A stretch of 42,637 bases of DNA from Candidatus Calditenuaceae archaeon (GTDB taxonomy: Archaea; Thermoproteota; Nitrososphaeria_A; Caldarchaeales; Calditenuaceae), in the NCBI GenBank assembly GCA_025058055.1, contig JANXEU010000033.1, forward strand, positions 1-42,637, written 5' to 3'. A program made the position numbers and the translations under genes. Of the stretch, positions 15,923-24,306 are shown one piece after another. The notes beneath the pieces are model-generated. The model had not been told where the DNA came from. It worked only from the letters and a program-made list of their open reading frames with translations, and made no database searches. Every line of letters starts with the position of its first letter. Position 1 is the stretch's first letter.

Positions 15923-16975
15923 ATGAGGACAGTCGAGCTGGCCTGTGTCTCCGTAGGTCGAGAGAGGGCCGAGGAGCTCAGGAGGGCCCTGATCAGGGAG
16001 GGACTTCTGGTGAGGGGGGCTAGACCCCGCAAGGTGGGAGAGGTGGTGTTGTTCCCAGTCATGGACCGTGAGAGAGCGTTGAAGCTCGCGGAGCGCTTCG
16101 GCGCTGAGGTGGGCTCATCCGAGTTCGAGGTGGAAGAGAGACCGAGGGGCCTCAAGGAGGCCATGAGCGAGCTCCCGGATGACCTTAGGTGCCTTATACC
16201 ATCGTCCTACGACGTAATTGGAGACATAGCGGCCGTTCACGTTCCTGAACCCCTCTGGCCCCTCAGACACAGGCTCGGAGAGGCGATCATGCAGGTCAAC
16301 AGGTCGATCAAGGTCGTCCTCGGAGAAAAGGGGCCGATCCGCAGCGAGTTCAGACTTAGGGAGTTCGAGTGGTTGGCGGGCGAACGCAGGACCGTCACGA
16401 TCCACAGGGAGAACGGCTGCGAGTTCGAGCTCGACCTCTCCAGAGTGTACTTTTCTCCACGACTCTCAGGAGAGAGATGGAGGGTGGTGTCACTCGTTCG
16501 GGCCGACGAGAAGGTGCTCGACATGTTCGCAGGAGTGGGGCCCTTCGCTGTGGAGATAGCGAAGCACAAAGGAGCGCGCGTTACGGCGATCGAGCTTAAC
16601 CCGGACGCCTACTCGTACTTAGTGAGAAACGTGGAACGGAACAGAGTCTCTAGGTTGGTTGAGGCGATCAACGACGATTCCAGAAGGGCCGTGGGTTACA
16701 TTCAAGGACCCTTCGATAGGGTCATCATGAACTACCCGACAGGGTCTCTCGATTTCCTCGATGCAGCAACCGCGCTTTCTAAGAGAGGCACGACGGTTCA
16801 CGTCTATGGGTTCGCGTCCAGCATCGATGACTGGAGTTGGCGGGTTACGGAGAGGCTCTCCGAGCTATCGATTCGAATCGGCGAGGTGTCCGTGAGGAAG
16901 GTGAGGGAGGTCTCGGCTGCGAGAATGATCGCAGTAGCCGACTTTGAGGTGGCCTCCCGTTCCTTCGACGGGTAG
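15923..16975 (+). CDS. trm5: Trm5-family tRNA (guanine37-N1)-methyltransferase
   Basis: About 350 residues from ATG 15923 (an in-frame GTG at 15896 would add nine). Met-10+ family: an N-terminal domain, then FAGVGPFAVEIAKHKG (SAM loop), IELNPDAYSYLVRNVERN and MNYPTGSLDFLDAA. The enzyme methylates G37 next to the anticodon, which prevents frameshifting and begins wyosine synthesis. The usual NLP/NPP-type catalytic motif reads NYP here. A separate Taw2-like gene of the same superfamily lies at 40180-40968. Confidence 0.85.
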   Translation: MRTVELACVSVGRERAEELRRALIREGLLVRGARPRKVGEVVLFPVMDRERALKLAERFGAEVGSSEFEVEERPRGLKEAMSELPDDLRCLIPSSYDVIGDIAAVHVPEPLWPLRHRLGEAIMQVNRSIKVVLGEKGPIRSEFRLREFEWLAGERRTVTIHRENGCEFELDLSRVYFSPRLSGERWRVVSLVRADEKVLDMFAGVGPFAVEIAKHKGARVTAIELNPDAYSYLVRNVERNRVSRLVEAINDDSRRAVGYIQGPFDRVIMNYPTGSLDFLDAATALSKRGTTVHVYGFASSIDDWSWRVTERLSELSIRIGEVSVRKVREVSAARMIAVADFEVASRSFDG

Positions 16976-16994
16976 GTTGGGAGCTCTAGTAACC

Positions 16995-17003
16995 GATAAA
17001 TTT
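16995..17003 (+). promoter_or_regulatory. TATA box for the OCD-family gene
   Basis: GATAAATTT centred 26 bases before ATG 17025; a leaderless start is predicted. Confidence 0.5.
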
Positions 17004-17024
17004 CGTCCGGTTTGAGAAGACGCG

Positions 17025-17978
17025 ATGAGGTTCCTCAGCGACGAAGACGTCGAGCGAGTCGTCAGCATGAGGGACACCATAGAGGCGGTTGAGAGAGCCT
17101 TTGCGCTCTATAGCACAAGGAGAGTGCAGATGCCGCCGAGGGTTCACGTACCTGTTCACGAGCACAACGGCACGATACTCCTGATGCCCTGCTACGTCCC
17201 TGAGATGAGGGTCTTCACGGTCAAGTACGTCACCGTCTACCCGGAGAACCCCTCGAAGGGGCTGCCGACGATATACGCGACCCTCTTAGCCTCCGACCCC
17301 TCTACAGGTGAGCCGAAGGTTCTGACCGAGGCGAGAGTGCTCACCGGAATGAGGACCGGTGCTGCTACCGCGGTCTCAATAAAGTACCTCGCCAAATCCA
17401 AAGAGGGCGTACTTGGAATAGTTGGATGCGGTTATCAGGCTAGGTGGCAATTGAGGGCGTCCCTTGAGGTGATGCGTGTGGAGAGGCTGCGTTTGTACGA
17501 CATCGCAAGGTCGAAAGCGGTCGAGTTCGCCGATGAGGTATCGAGAAGACACGGTGTCGATGTAGAGATCGCAGAGGACGTGAAGGACCTCGCTACCCGC
17601 AGCGACGTCATCGTCACGGCCACCACCTCAACAGAACCCTTTCTGAGGGCGGAGTGGGTCAAACAGGGCACACACATCTCATCGATAGGTGCATTCACAC
17701 CTCAAATGGCGGAGCTCGACGCGAAGCTCGTCGCGTCTGCCAAGGTCGTCGTGGACTCGAGGGAGGCGGCGACTGCCGAGGCCGGCGATATCATTCAGGC
17801 GGTTCAGAAGGGTTTGATGAGGTGGGAGGACGTGTACGCGGAGCTGGGCGAGATCGTCGCGAGAATTAAGAGAGGTAGGGAGAGTGAGGATGAGGTCACC
17901 GTCTTCAAGAGCGTGGGCCTCGCTGTACAGGACGCTGCCGTGGCCTCGCTACTGCTTCGGAGGTTCGGTGCTGGTTGA
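17025..17978 (+). CDS. Ornithine cyclodeaminase/mu-crystallin family enzyme
   Basis: 317 residues. MPPRVHVPV, LTGMRTGAATAVSIKYLA and a Rossmann loop GIVGCGYQARWQL mark the family. Members are NAD(P)-dependent: ornithine cyclodeaminase, archaeal alanine dehydrogenase, or pyrroline/piperideine-2-carboxylate reductase. The sequence does not decide between them. The stop overlaps the start of the giant secreted protein gene by four bases (TTGATC), so the two may be translated together, an odd pairing. Confidence 0.8.
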   Translation: MRFLSDEDVERVVSMRDTIEAVERAFALYSTRRVQMPPRVHVPVHEHNGTILLMPCYVPEMRVFTVKYVTVYPENPSKGLPTIYATLLASDPSTGEPKVLTEARVLTGMRTGAATAVSIKYLAKSKEGVLGIVGCGYQARWQLRASLEVMRVERLRLYDIARSKAVEFADEVSRRHGVDVEIAEDVKDLATRSDVIVTATTSTEPFLRAEWVKQGTHISSIGAFTPQMAELDAKLVASAKVVVDSREAATAEAGDIIQAVQKGLMRWEDVYAELGEIVARIKRGRESEDEVTVFKSVGLAVQDAAVASLLLRRFGAG

Positions 17979-20554
17979 TCGTCAAATCCTCTCGAAGTGT
18001 AAGGTCGTGGGTTTTGGTACTCGTCTTTCTAACAGGCTTCCTGACCGTTAGTCTCATGCTTCCGGAGTCGGCCCTCTCGCAGCCGTCCTGGAGGTTCTTG
18101 GTCCAAGTCTCTGGAGATCCTCTCAATCCGGGAGAGACTGGAACGATAAGCGCCTCTATCTTCAACATCGACTGCGCCTCAAGGAACCCGAGCGTCACTT
18201 TCAACTACCGCGTCCACGCCTTCCTCCGGAACCTCAACGAGACGCAGGTCGAGGACCTCGAGGACCGGCTCACCTATCTTCGCGAACTGGATCTGATCCG
18301 CGGACACTCTCTCCTCCTTAACTCCACGATGATGTCTGGGTCGATAGTCGTCTCTAACTACACGCTAGTCGTATCGAGCGTCTGCGTCGGAAGGCAGGTT
18401 CACGTGAAGGCCTCGAGGTTGTGGTTCCCTTGGCCCGGTTATGGGAGGTCCTTGTACGCCGAGAGGGTCGTTGAGAGGACGCTTCTTCCGTTCGACGTAG
18501 CTAGTTACATCGCCACGGGCTCGACCTCGGCCTTCAGGTTGGATCTGGGCTTCGAGTTCTCTGTTCCCAAGGATCTGCCCTCGGAGCTGATAGGGGTCCA
18601 TTCACCGGCGATCGAGATAGACGCTGTAATCGCAGGCTTCACCTACACCTTCGGGAGGCCGTTCGGTCTGCCTGAGGTGTTCGTGAGAGGAGAGGTAGAG
18701 GTGGCTCCGTTCAGGACGTTCAGGCTGAGGCTCCTCGACAACGAGGGCAGAATACCTCTAGCTGGTGCGGAGGTTCGCCTTCAGGCCTACGTCTACGTCT
18801 CTTACAACGTCAGAGTCACCTCGGACGGCGAGGGATACGTCAGCTTCAACAGGCTACCGGACCGAGGAGTTTACAGCCTTTCGGTTCTCTACAGGACTCC
18901 GTACACCCTTGAACCAATACCTGTGGCCGTCTTCGACACAACGGCTCTGGAACTCGCTAGGACCGAATCGCTTAAGACAGATCTTTACACTCTCAGGTTG
19001 ACCGCGAATGACCTGAAGGGGAGGCCGGTTCGTGAAGGAGTTGCAGAGTTAATCCCTGTAGAAGTGATCTACGCGGCCTCGACGCTCTCAACGGAGTCGA
19101 ACGTCTCCAACGGAAGAGCCGAGTTCCCCTTGGTGCCTACCGGCAACTACACGCTCGTCCTCTCGGTCGCCGACTTCGAGGTCGGAAGACTGACGAGGTA
19201 CATCGGTTACCACCCCACTTACGGGCAATTGCCGCCAGAGGTCACGATGAACGTCAGGCTTGATGACGTAACGGTACAGGTCGTCGACGGTATGTCGAGG
19301 CCCCTAGAGGCCCAAGTGCGCCTTATCGATCCTCTGGGCAGGCAAGCGGCCGCGGGGAGGACGCGTAACGGGACGATAACCTTCGTTCAGTTGCCTGTAG
19401 TCCAGTATTCGGCTAGGACCAGCGTAACAGATTCGCTTGGCGAGGAGCGCGTTTTAGATCTGAGAGTTACTCCAGGAGAGAGCATTAGGGCATCGTACCC
19501 TCTCTATAGGATCTCGATCGTCGTCTTGACCCACGAAGGGGAGACGCTGTCCGAATCCCTTCTCCGGCTGCGGGGGAGAGAGCTGCCCGTTCAGTCGGGT
19601 CAGGTCACGTTGGAGCTTTTCCCATCGGGGAACCATTCTGTGATCGTGGAGTACAGAGGAGTTGTCGTGTACGAATCTGCCCTCTACGTCAGGAGTGATG
19701 AGAACTTCCAGCTCAGAGCTAGAGTATACGACCTGGAGCTCAGGTTCTTCGACGTAACCCCTCGGCCGCTCAACGTCTCCTGGCGCGTCAATTACCTCGG
19801 TAGAGACCATGAAGGAATCGGCAACTCGATCAGATTGAGGGCGGTTCCAGACGTCGAGTTGAGGCTGGATGTCACATACAGTATATGGAATATCACAACG
19901 CCTTTGATCTCTCAGACCTTCAGGGTGCGAGAGGCTTGGCCGGTGAGGAACTTCACCCTCCCGGTTGGTGAACTGCGTCTGTCGGTTCTCTGGGACGACG
20001 GATCTGGGTTTGAAGGCTCAATAGCCCTGAACTTCGCAGGGTCCATTCAACGCCTACCTGTTCGGGCTGGTAGCCTCACATCGACGCCGTCGCTGCCTTT
20101 CGGGAATTACGGCTACATCGTCGTCGACGATCATGGGCTCACGGTTCTGAACGGTCAGTTGTCACACAGAGGAGTGTCTCAGGAACTCAGGATCCCTGTT
20201 ACGTCCCTATCGATAAGGGTCACCGATCAGTTCGGCTCGCCTCTTCAAGGGGCCAGGGTCTCCATCTCCAAAGAGGGCAAGAGCTACGGCGCCTCGGTCA
20301 CGAATGCTCTCGGTGTGGTTGATTTCCCGAGGCTCCCGAGAACTCTGCTTCCATATGAGGTTCAGATAAACGTTGACGACTACTCGGTCTTTCTGCTTGC
20401 TCAAGGCGACCTCTCCGTTCCGGTGCCCTTCCTCAACCTCTTAGGGGTGGCAGTTCCCATGAATGCCGCGCTGATAGTATTCGGATCGATCGCCACGATA
20501 ATCGTCGCCGCTGCTTTGGTGGTTTACCTGCAGAGACGCCGCTTTTCCAGATGA
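17975..20554 (+). CDS. Large secreted protein with repeated beta-sandwich (carboxypeptidase-regulatory-like) domains
   Basis: 859 residues from a TTG start. A signal peptide (about 13-36, ending ALSQ) is followed by a long extracellular region. Several segments follow the CarboxypepD-regulatory/Ig-like pattern: a strand with RPLxAxVRL-type wording, then GxxxF/YVxF and a turn before Y-S-L/V-x-V. Examples are around residues 260-305, 355-400, 435-480 and 745-790 (GSPLQGARVSI). One transmembrane helix (about 830-852) and a QRRRFSR tail anchor it. No catalytic motif is visible; a cell-surface adhesin or S-layer-associated protein is likely. Confidence 0.7.
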   Translation: MIVKSSRSVRSWVLVLVFLTGFLTVSLMLPESALSQPSWRFLVQVSGDPLNPGETGTISASIFNIDCASRNPSVTFNYRVHAFLRNLNETQVEDLEDRLTYLRELDLIRGHSLLLNSTMMSGSIVVSNYTLVVSSVCVGRQVHVKASRLWFPWPGYGRSLYAERVVERTLLPFDVASYIATGSTSAFRLDLGFEFSVPKDLPSELIGVHSPAIEIDAVIAGFTYTFGRPFGLPEVFVRGEVEVAPFRTFRLRLLDNEGRIPLAGAEVRLQAYVYVSYNVRVTSDGEGYVSFNRLPDRGVYSLSVLYRTPYTLEPIPVAVFDTTALELARTESLKTDLYTLRLTANDLKGRPVREGVAELIPVEVIYAASTLSTESNVSNGRAEFPLVPTGNYTLVLSVADFEVGRLTRYIGYHPTYGQLPPEVTMNVRLDDVTVQVVDGMSRPLEAQVRLIDPLGRQAAAGRTRNGTITFVQLPVVQYSARTSVTDSLGEERVLDLRVTPGESIRASYPLYRISIVVLTHEGETLSESLLRLRGRELPVQSGQVTLELFPSGNHSVIVEYRGVVVYESALYVRSDENFQLRARVYDLELRFFDVTPRPLNVSWRVNYLGRDHEGIGNSIRLRAVPDVELRLDVTYSIWNITTPLISQTFRVREAWPVRNFTLPVGELRLSVLWDDGSGFEGSIALNFAGSIQRLPVRAGSLTSTPSLPFGNYGYIVVDDHGLTVLNGQLSHRGVSQELRIPVTSLSIRVTDQFGSPLQGARVSISKEGKSYGASVTNALGVVDFPRLPRTLLPYEVQINVDDYSVFLLAQGDLSVPVPFLNLLGVAVPMNAALIVFGSIATIIVAAALVVYLQRRRFSR

Positions 20555-20703
20555 TGTCGTTGTAATACAATGAACAATCCGTCTGGAATTCTACAATAAG
20601 ATTCAAGAATCTTACATCGATTCCTGACGCATTCTCAAAATATGTTGTTTCATCCAAATTAACACTAGCGTTATAGGAGGTATATGGCCAACGGAAAACG
20701 AGA
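20555..20703. promoter_or_regulatory. AT-rich leader with inverted repeats before the methyltransferase
   Basis: This 149-base gap is clearly more AT-rich than its surroundings. It holds TTGTA-A-TACAA (20560-20570) and a perfect 8+2+8 inverted repeat TAAGATTC-AA-GAATCTTA (20597-20614). A TATA-like CGTTATA (20669-20675) lies about 32 bases before ATG 20704. GGAGGT at 20677-20682 precedes an out-of-frame ATG. The first repeats could be a terminator of the secreted-protein gene or operators for the module. Confidence 0.5.
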
Positions 20704-21888
20704 ATGCAGAAAGAGGTTGAATGTGTCTCGGCATGGGAGCTCGATGGTACATGGAAGGGGACGCGAGGATTCGGGGAGCACTCACTTCACTCGCTTTGTT
20801 CAAGGACTGGGTCCTTTCCTCCTTCCCTAGCCCGCTACTTCATCCAGAGGTTCTCCAAGAGAGGTTCCGTCGTGCTGGATCCGTTCTCAGGGAAGGGCAC
20901 AGCACCTCTCGAGGCGTGCCTATTAGGCAGGATAGGTGTAGGAAATGACCTAGCACCCGAGGCATATGTCCTCAGTAGAGCGAAGGTTAGGGCAGTTGGA
21001 GTTGAGGAGGTTCAAGAATGGGTAAGAAGGAACAGGTCCTTTATTGAGTCTTACAACAGCTCCGACGCCCCCGAGGAGGTTCGGGTTTTCTATAGCAGGA
21101 GCACGCTTAAGCAGGTGCTCGCGGTCAAGGAGTTGCTGTCTGAACCAGAGAGCGACGTCGACCTCTTCGTAACCGCGGTGATGCTGGGAATCCTGCATGG
21201 TTCGTCTTCTGAATCGCTGTCGGTGAGGTGTTCTCACTCTTTCTCGATGTCTCCCTGGTACGTGGCTAGATCGGCGCGCAAGTCCGGTCTCAAGAAGCCC
21301 GAAAGGAACGTTCCGGACTGCTTGCTGAGGCGCACCACGAGAGTTCTGGCTGATGGTCTCCCTCAAACGAAGGGGTTCGCGACAAACGTTGACGCCCGAT
21401 CTCTCCCCCTTCCCTCTCAATCTATAGACCTCATCGTGACATCGCCCCCGTACTTCAACATGCAGACCTACGCATGGGACAACTGGTTGAGGTTGTGGTT
21501 CTTGGGCCATGACTACAAAGAGGTTGCAAAGAGGCTCTTTCATACCTATTCCGTCAATAAGTTCCTAAGGTTCTCCGAGGAGTTCCTACGTGAGTTTTGG
21601 AGGGTTCTGAAACCCAGCGGTTCTTGTCTCTTGGTGCTCGGTGTGGTGAAGCTCAGAGGTGAGGTGGTGAACATGGCTGAGATGATGCTGGAAGTCGTTG
21701 ACAAGGTCGGATTTACACCAGTCAGGATAATCACCGACGAGATACCGAAGGAGAAGAAGTACCTGATGTATCTCGGCGGTGACCAAGGAGTTAAGAGAGA
21801 GGTGGTTTTGGAGTTGCGGAGAGAGGACTCGACCGCAGAATCCGCACAGCCAGTCGATCGCGACGAGATGATCGCGGTTGCTCGTTGA
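20704..21888 (+). CDS. DNA methyltransferase, N4-cytosine/N6-adenine (SPPY) type
   Basis: 394 residues. The SAM motif DPFSGKGTA is at 59-67 and the catalytic SPPY at 247-250 (IVTSPPYFNMQTY), separated by about 180 residues that could be the target-recognition part. That order, FxGxG first and SPPY last, is the alpha-like arrangement. SPPY is more usual for N4-cytosine enzymes, but adenine cannot be excluded. No restriction endonuclease is recognisable beside it. Its 3' end overlaps the next gene by 11 bases, so the two are probably one functional unit. The target sequence cannot be predicted. Confidence 0.8.
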   Translation: MQKEVECVSAWELDGTWKGTRGFGEHSLHSLCSRTGSFPPSLARYFIQRFSKRGSVVLDPFSGKGTAPLEACLLGRIGVGNDLAPEAYVLSRAKVRAVGVEEVQEWVRRNRSFIESYNSSDAPEEVRVFYSRSTLKQVLAVKELLSEPESDVDLFVTAVMLGILHGSSSESLSVRCSHSFSMSPWYVARSARKSGLKKPERNVPDCLLRRTTRVLADGLPQTKGFATNVDARSLPLPSQSIDLIVTSPPYFNMQTYAWDNWLRLWFLGHDYKEVAKRLFHTYSVNKFLRFSEEFLREFWRVLKPSGSCLLVLGVVKLRGEVVNMAEMMLEVVDKVGFTPVRIITDEIPKEKKYLMYLGGDQGVKREVVLELRREDSTAESAQPVDRDEMIAVAR

Positions 21889-22987
21889 AACTCATGGCGA
21901 GGTCTGCAGGTTAGGGTATCTGAGACTTGTGGCGTCAATAGTTTCCACCTTAGAGAGCAGCACTTCTCTAGAGTACGTAGCGGCGGTGCTCCTCAACATC
22001 ACGACGAACGCTCAGTTCTCAAGTCCCGCTGAAGCCAAGACAACCGGTGTCATCAGGAACCCCTTCACGGCGAGGAATTACGTGACCCTCGCGAAGGAGT
22101 TGGGGTTCGTGGGACCTAAAGCAGGGATTGGACCGGTGGGGAAGCTGTTCGTCTCCATGAGGTCATCAGCGAAGTTCGTTGCGCTAGTAAAGGGCGACAC
22201 GAAGTTGGCCCACAGGGACCTGATCGTTTTGAACCCCTTCGAGCGGTTCTTCATGCTCTACGTGATCTTCACGAAGGACCACCTAGCCCTGAAGAGGTTG
22301 GTGCAGTTCATCACCGAGAGAGAGGAGTTCAGCAGGAACGAGGGCATGAACTACCTGATGGAGGAAGTCTACCCTGAGGCCCTCAGGATCGCGGTCTCCA
22401 GCGCCGGCAAGAGAAAGAGGGCCGAGTACGCCCAGAAGCTTGAGGAGGCGATGAGGTTCAAGGAGATCAGGCAGGGGTTCAGCAGGAAGTCCGAGTGGAT
22501 CAGGAGCAGCCTCTACGCGAAGTACAGGCACATCGCACCTCCTAGAATCGAGTGGCTTGTCGACTTGGGCTTGATCGAGAAGGTCGGCCGAGGCAAATAC
22601 GCCACGACCTCGTTCTTCAGGTCCAACGTCGAGGCCTTCAAGAAGACGGTTGAGTTTCCGCCCTCGTCGGGTGTCGATGTGCTATTCTCTGGCGTCGCAC
22701 CAATTTACGTGAGGTACGTAAAATCGCCGACCAAGCAGGTCGTACTTCAGGAGCTATCAAGGTCGTTTAAGTCGCTTTCCGGAGGAGGGAAGGAGCCTGT
22801 GGAGATGAAGGTCCTAGAGGTCGCGACGGCACTCGCTCTCCTCGAGAACAACTACCTCATGACTCCTAAAGAGCTCCACAATTTCATTAACGGGCTGACG
22901 CTCATCTACAGCGACAAGGTCTACGTGACGCCGGGCGAGGACGGCCTATACGTTACGAAGTTCGCGATCGCTGACTCTGAACCCTGA
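21878..22987 (+). CDS. Protein of unknown function coupled to the DNA methyltransferase
   Basis: 369 residues from TTG 21878, the only plausible start, overlapping the methyltransferase. The N-terminal 100 residues look like a winged-helix fold (SSPAEAKTTGVIRNPFTA; YVTLAKELGFVGP). A helical, basic middle (about 140-215) is followed by a second helix-turn-helix-like segment (WLVDLGLIEKVGRGKYATT). I see no PD-(D/E)xK, HNH, PLD or GIY-YIG nuclease motif and no Walker motif. It could be a specificity subunit, a regulator, or an unrecognised effector of a modification-linked defence system. The function is not known to me. Confidence 0.6.
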   Translation: MLVETHGEVCRLGYLRLVASIVSTLESSTSLEYVAAVLLNITTNAQFSSPAEAKTTGVIRNPFTARNYVTLAKELGFVGPKAGIGPVGKLFVSMRSSAKFVALVKGDTKLAHRDLIVLNPFERFFMLYVIFTKDHLALKRLVQFITEREEFSRNEGMNYLMEEVYPEALRIAVSSAGKRKRAEYAQKLEEAMRFKEIRQGFSRKSEWIRSSLYAKYRHIAPPRIEWLVDLGLIEKVGRGKYATTSFFRSNVEAFKKTVEFPPSSGVDVLFSGVAPIYVRYVKSPTKQVVLQELSRSFKSLSGGGKEPVEMKVLEVATALALLENNYLMTPKELHNFINGLTLIYSDKVYVTPGEDGLYVTKFAIADSEP

Positions 22988-23033
22988 GTCAACCAACGCG
23001 GTTCTGTCCGTGGAGGCGTTTGATCGAGTGGGC

Positions 23034-23606
23034 TCAAGGCCCGCCCAACAGATGATCCACGAGAGACCTGAGGGCCCTTGCTCTATGGGAGAAAAGGTTC
23101 TTCTCATCGGTCGACATCTCTGCAAAGGTCCTCGTCTCGCCCTCCGGAACGAATACCGGATCGAATCCGAAGCCGCTGAACCCTTCAGGCTTCTCAGCGA
23201 TGGTCCCCTCCACTCTACCGAGAAAGACCCTGACTAATCCATGCGTGTCCACGTAACCGACTGCCGACTCGAAGTATGCCCTCCTGTTTCGCACTCCCGA
23301 CATCAATTTGAGCAGCCCGTGAACACCGAGCGTTCGATAAACGTAGGAGGTGTAGGGGCCGGGGAAACCCCTGAGCTCCTCGACGAAAAGCCCGGAGTCC
23401 TCCACCGCCAGTGGGCCACCGAAAAGCCCGTGGGCCTCTACAGCGGCCCTCTTGGCGATCTCCGAGAGGTCGTCTGACTGGACCTCGGTCAAACTGGCCG
23501 CCACCCACGTGCATTCCACACCGAGGGACCTCAGTAGCCTTGAGACCTCTGTCCACTTCCCCTCATTAGACGTGACGAACTTCAGAGCCGGACGTTCTGC
23601 GACCAC
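23034..23606 (-). CDS. rdgB: XTP/dITP pyrophosphatase (RdgB/HAM1 family)
   Basis: 190 residues from GTG 23606, chosen because homologues begin just before KFVTSNEGK. The frame is open to 23864, but that part is antisense to the GINS gene. SNEGK binds the triphosphate; VEDSGLFVEELRGFPGPYTSY is the family signature; GFGFDPVFVPEG and SHRARAL complete it. The enzyme hydrolyses deaminated purine nucleotides (ITP, XTP) and so keeps hypoxanthine and xanthine out of nucleic acids. Confidence 0.9.
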   Translation of the reverse strand: MVAERPALKFVTSNEGKWTEVSRLLRSLGVECTWVAASLTEVQSDDLSEIAKRAAVEAHGLFGGPLAVEDSGLFVEELRGFPGPYTSYVYRTLGVHGLLKLMSGVRNRRAYFESAVGYVDTHGLVRVFLGRVEGTIAEKPEGFSGFGFDPVFVPEGETRTFAEMSTDEKNLFSHRARALRSLVDHLLGGP

Positions 23607-23658
23607 GCCAGTAGTGCCCCAATCGAGTTGAAAACCCTCAACCCGCAGCTGTTGGCAA

Positions 23659-23667
23659 GATAATATC
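23659..23667 (+). promoter_or_regulatory. TATA box for the GINS gene
   Basis: GATAATATC centred 29 bases before ATG 23692. The same AT patch could serve the divergent rdgB gene. Confidence 0.5.
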
Positions 23668-23691
23668 AAGGCGGTTCGTTGCAACTCTGTC

Positions 23692-24252
23692 ATGAGCGAT
23701 GCGAGTAACGCGTACGAGTCCCTGCTGAAGGCGCTTACGGAGCAGAGGAGAAGTGCGAAATTAGTCCGAATACCTCCGGCTTTGAGCTCTATGCTGAGGA
23801 CAAGGGCCTCACAGCTCCGGCACTCCCTGAGGACCGTCGCTGACAGGAGGTCGGTTGCGTACAAGTTGAGAGAGGCAGAGCTGAAGGCCTTGCAGCTGAT
23901 GGTGTCGAACCTACTGAGGGCAAGGATGAGGGCGCTGATCAGCGCCGCTCAATCGTCGACTGATCCCGGCGACGCCCTGCCCTTCGAGCAGAGCTTCTAC
24001 CTAGAGCTAAGGATGCTGTTCGAGGAGTACCTCGAGTTGGTGAACCTCTGCTCCAACTCACTCGACCTCTCGAGAGACTTCACGAGGAGAGCCACGATCA
24101 CAGTCGTGATGCTGGACGACTTGCCGGCTCTCGTAGACCTCTCCGGCCGAAAGAGAGGCCCCTTCCGGAGAGGCAGTGTCGCTACGCTTCCCTATGAGAT
24201 CGCCAGTAACCTCATCTCGTCCGGGAAGGCTAAGCGGATAGGGTCTGTTTAA
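23692..24252 (+). CDS. gins51: GINS replication complex subunit (Gins51-like)
   Basis: 186 residues. The first 145 residues are helical (A domain), with an acidic/hydrophobic segment (FYLELRMLFEEYLELVNL). The C-terminal 45 residues form a small beta domain: VVMLDDLPALVDL, then GPFRRGSVATLPYEIASNL, matching the archaeal Gins51 B-domain pattern of DLP-x-(F/L)V...GP(F/Y)xxGDxxxLP. GINS links the MCM helicase and the GAN/Cdc45 protein at replication forks. The A-B domain order fits Gins51 rather than Gins23. Identification rests mainly on the C-terminal domain. Confidence 0.75.
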   Translation: MSDASNAYESLLKALTEQRRSAKLVRIPPALSSMLRTRASQLRHSLRTVADRRSVAYKLREAELKALQLMVSNLLRARMRALISAAQSSTDPGDALPFEQSFYLELRMLFEEYLELVNLCSNSLDLSRDFTRRATITVVMLDDLPALVDLSGRKRGPFRRGSVATLPYEIASNLISSGKAKRIGSV

Positions 24253-24306
24253 ACAAGTCGAGCCGCGTAAACTATTATTGTAGGGCCGTCAACTCTGAAA
24301 AGGGGA

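Noticed and set aside
15835..16164. 110-residue N-terminal extension of Nop5
   Set aside because: It crosses the nop5 TATA box and is antisense to trm5.
20684..20830. 48-codon frame with GGAGGT just before its ATG, overlapping the methyltransferase start
   Set aside because: It has no recognisable protein features and overlaps the strongly supported methyltransferase frame; the GGAGGT may be chance or a leader peptide, but I cannot support a gene.
23607..23864. N-terminal extension of the RdgB gene
   Set aside because: It is antisense to the GINS gene; known RdgB proteins begin close to the SNEGK motif.
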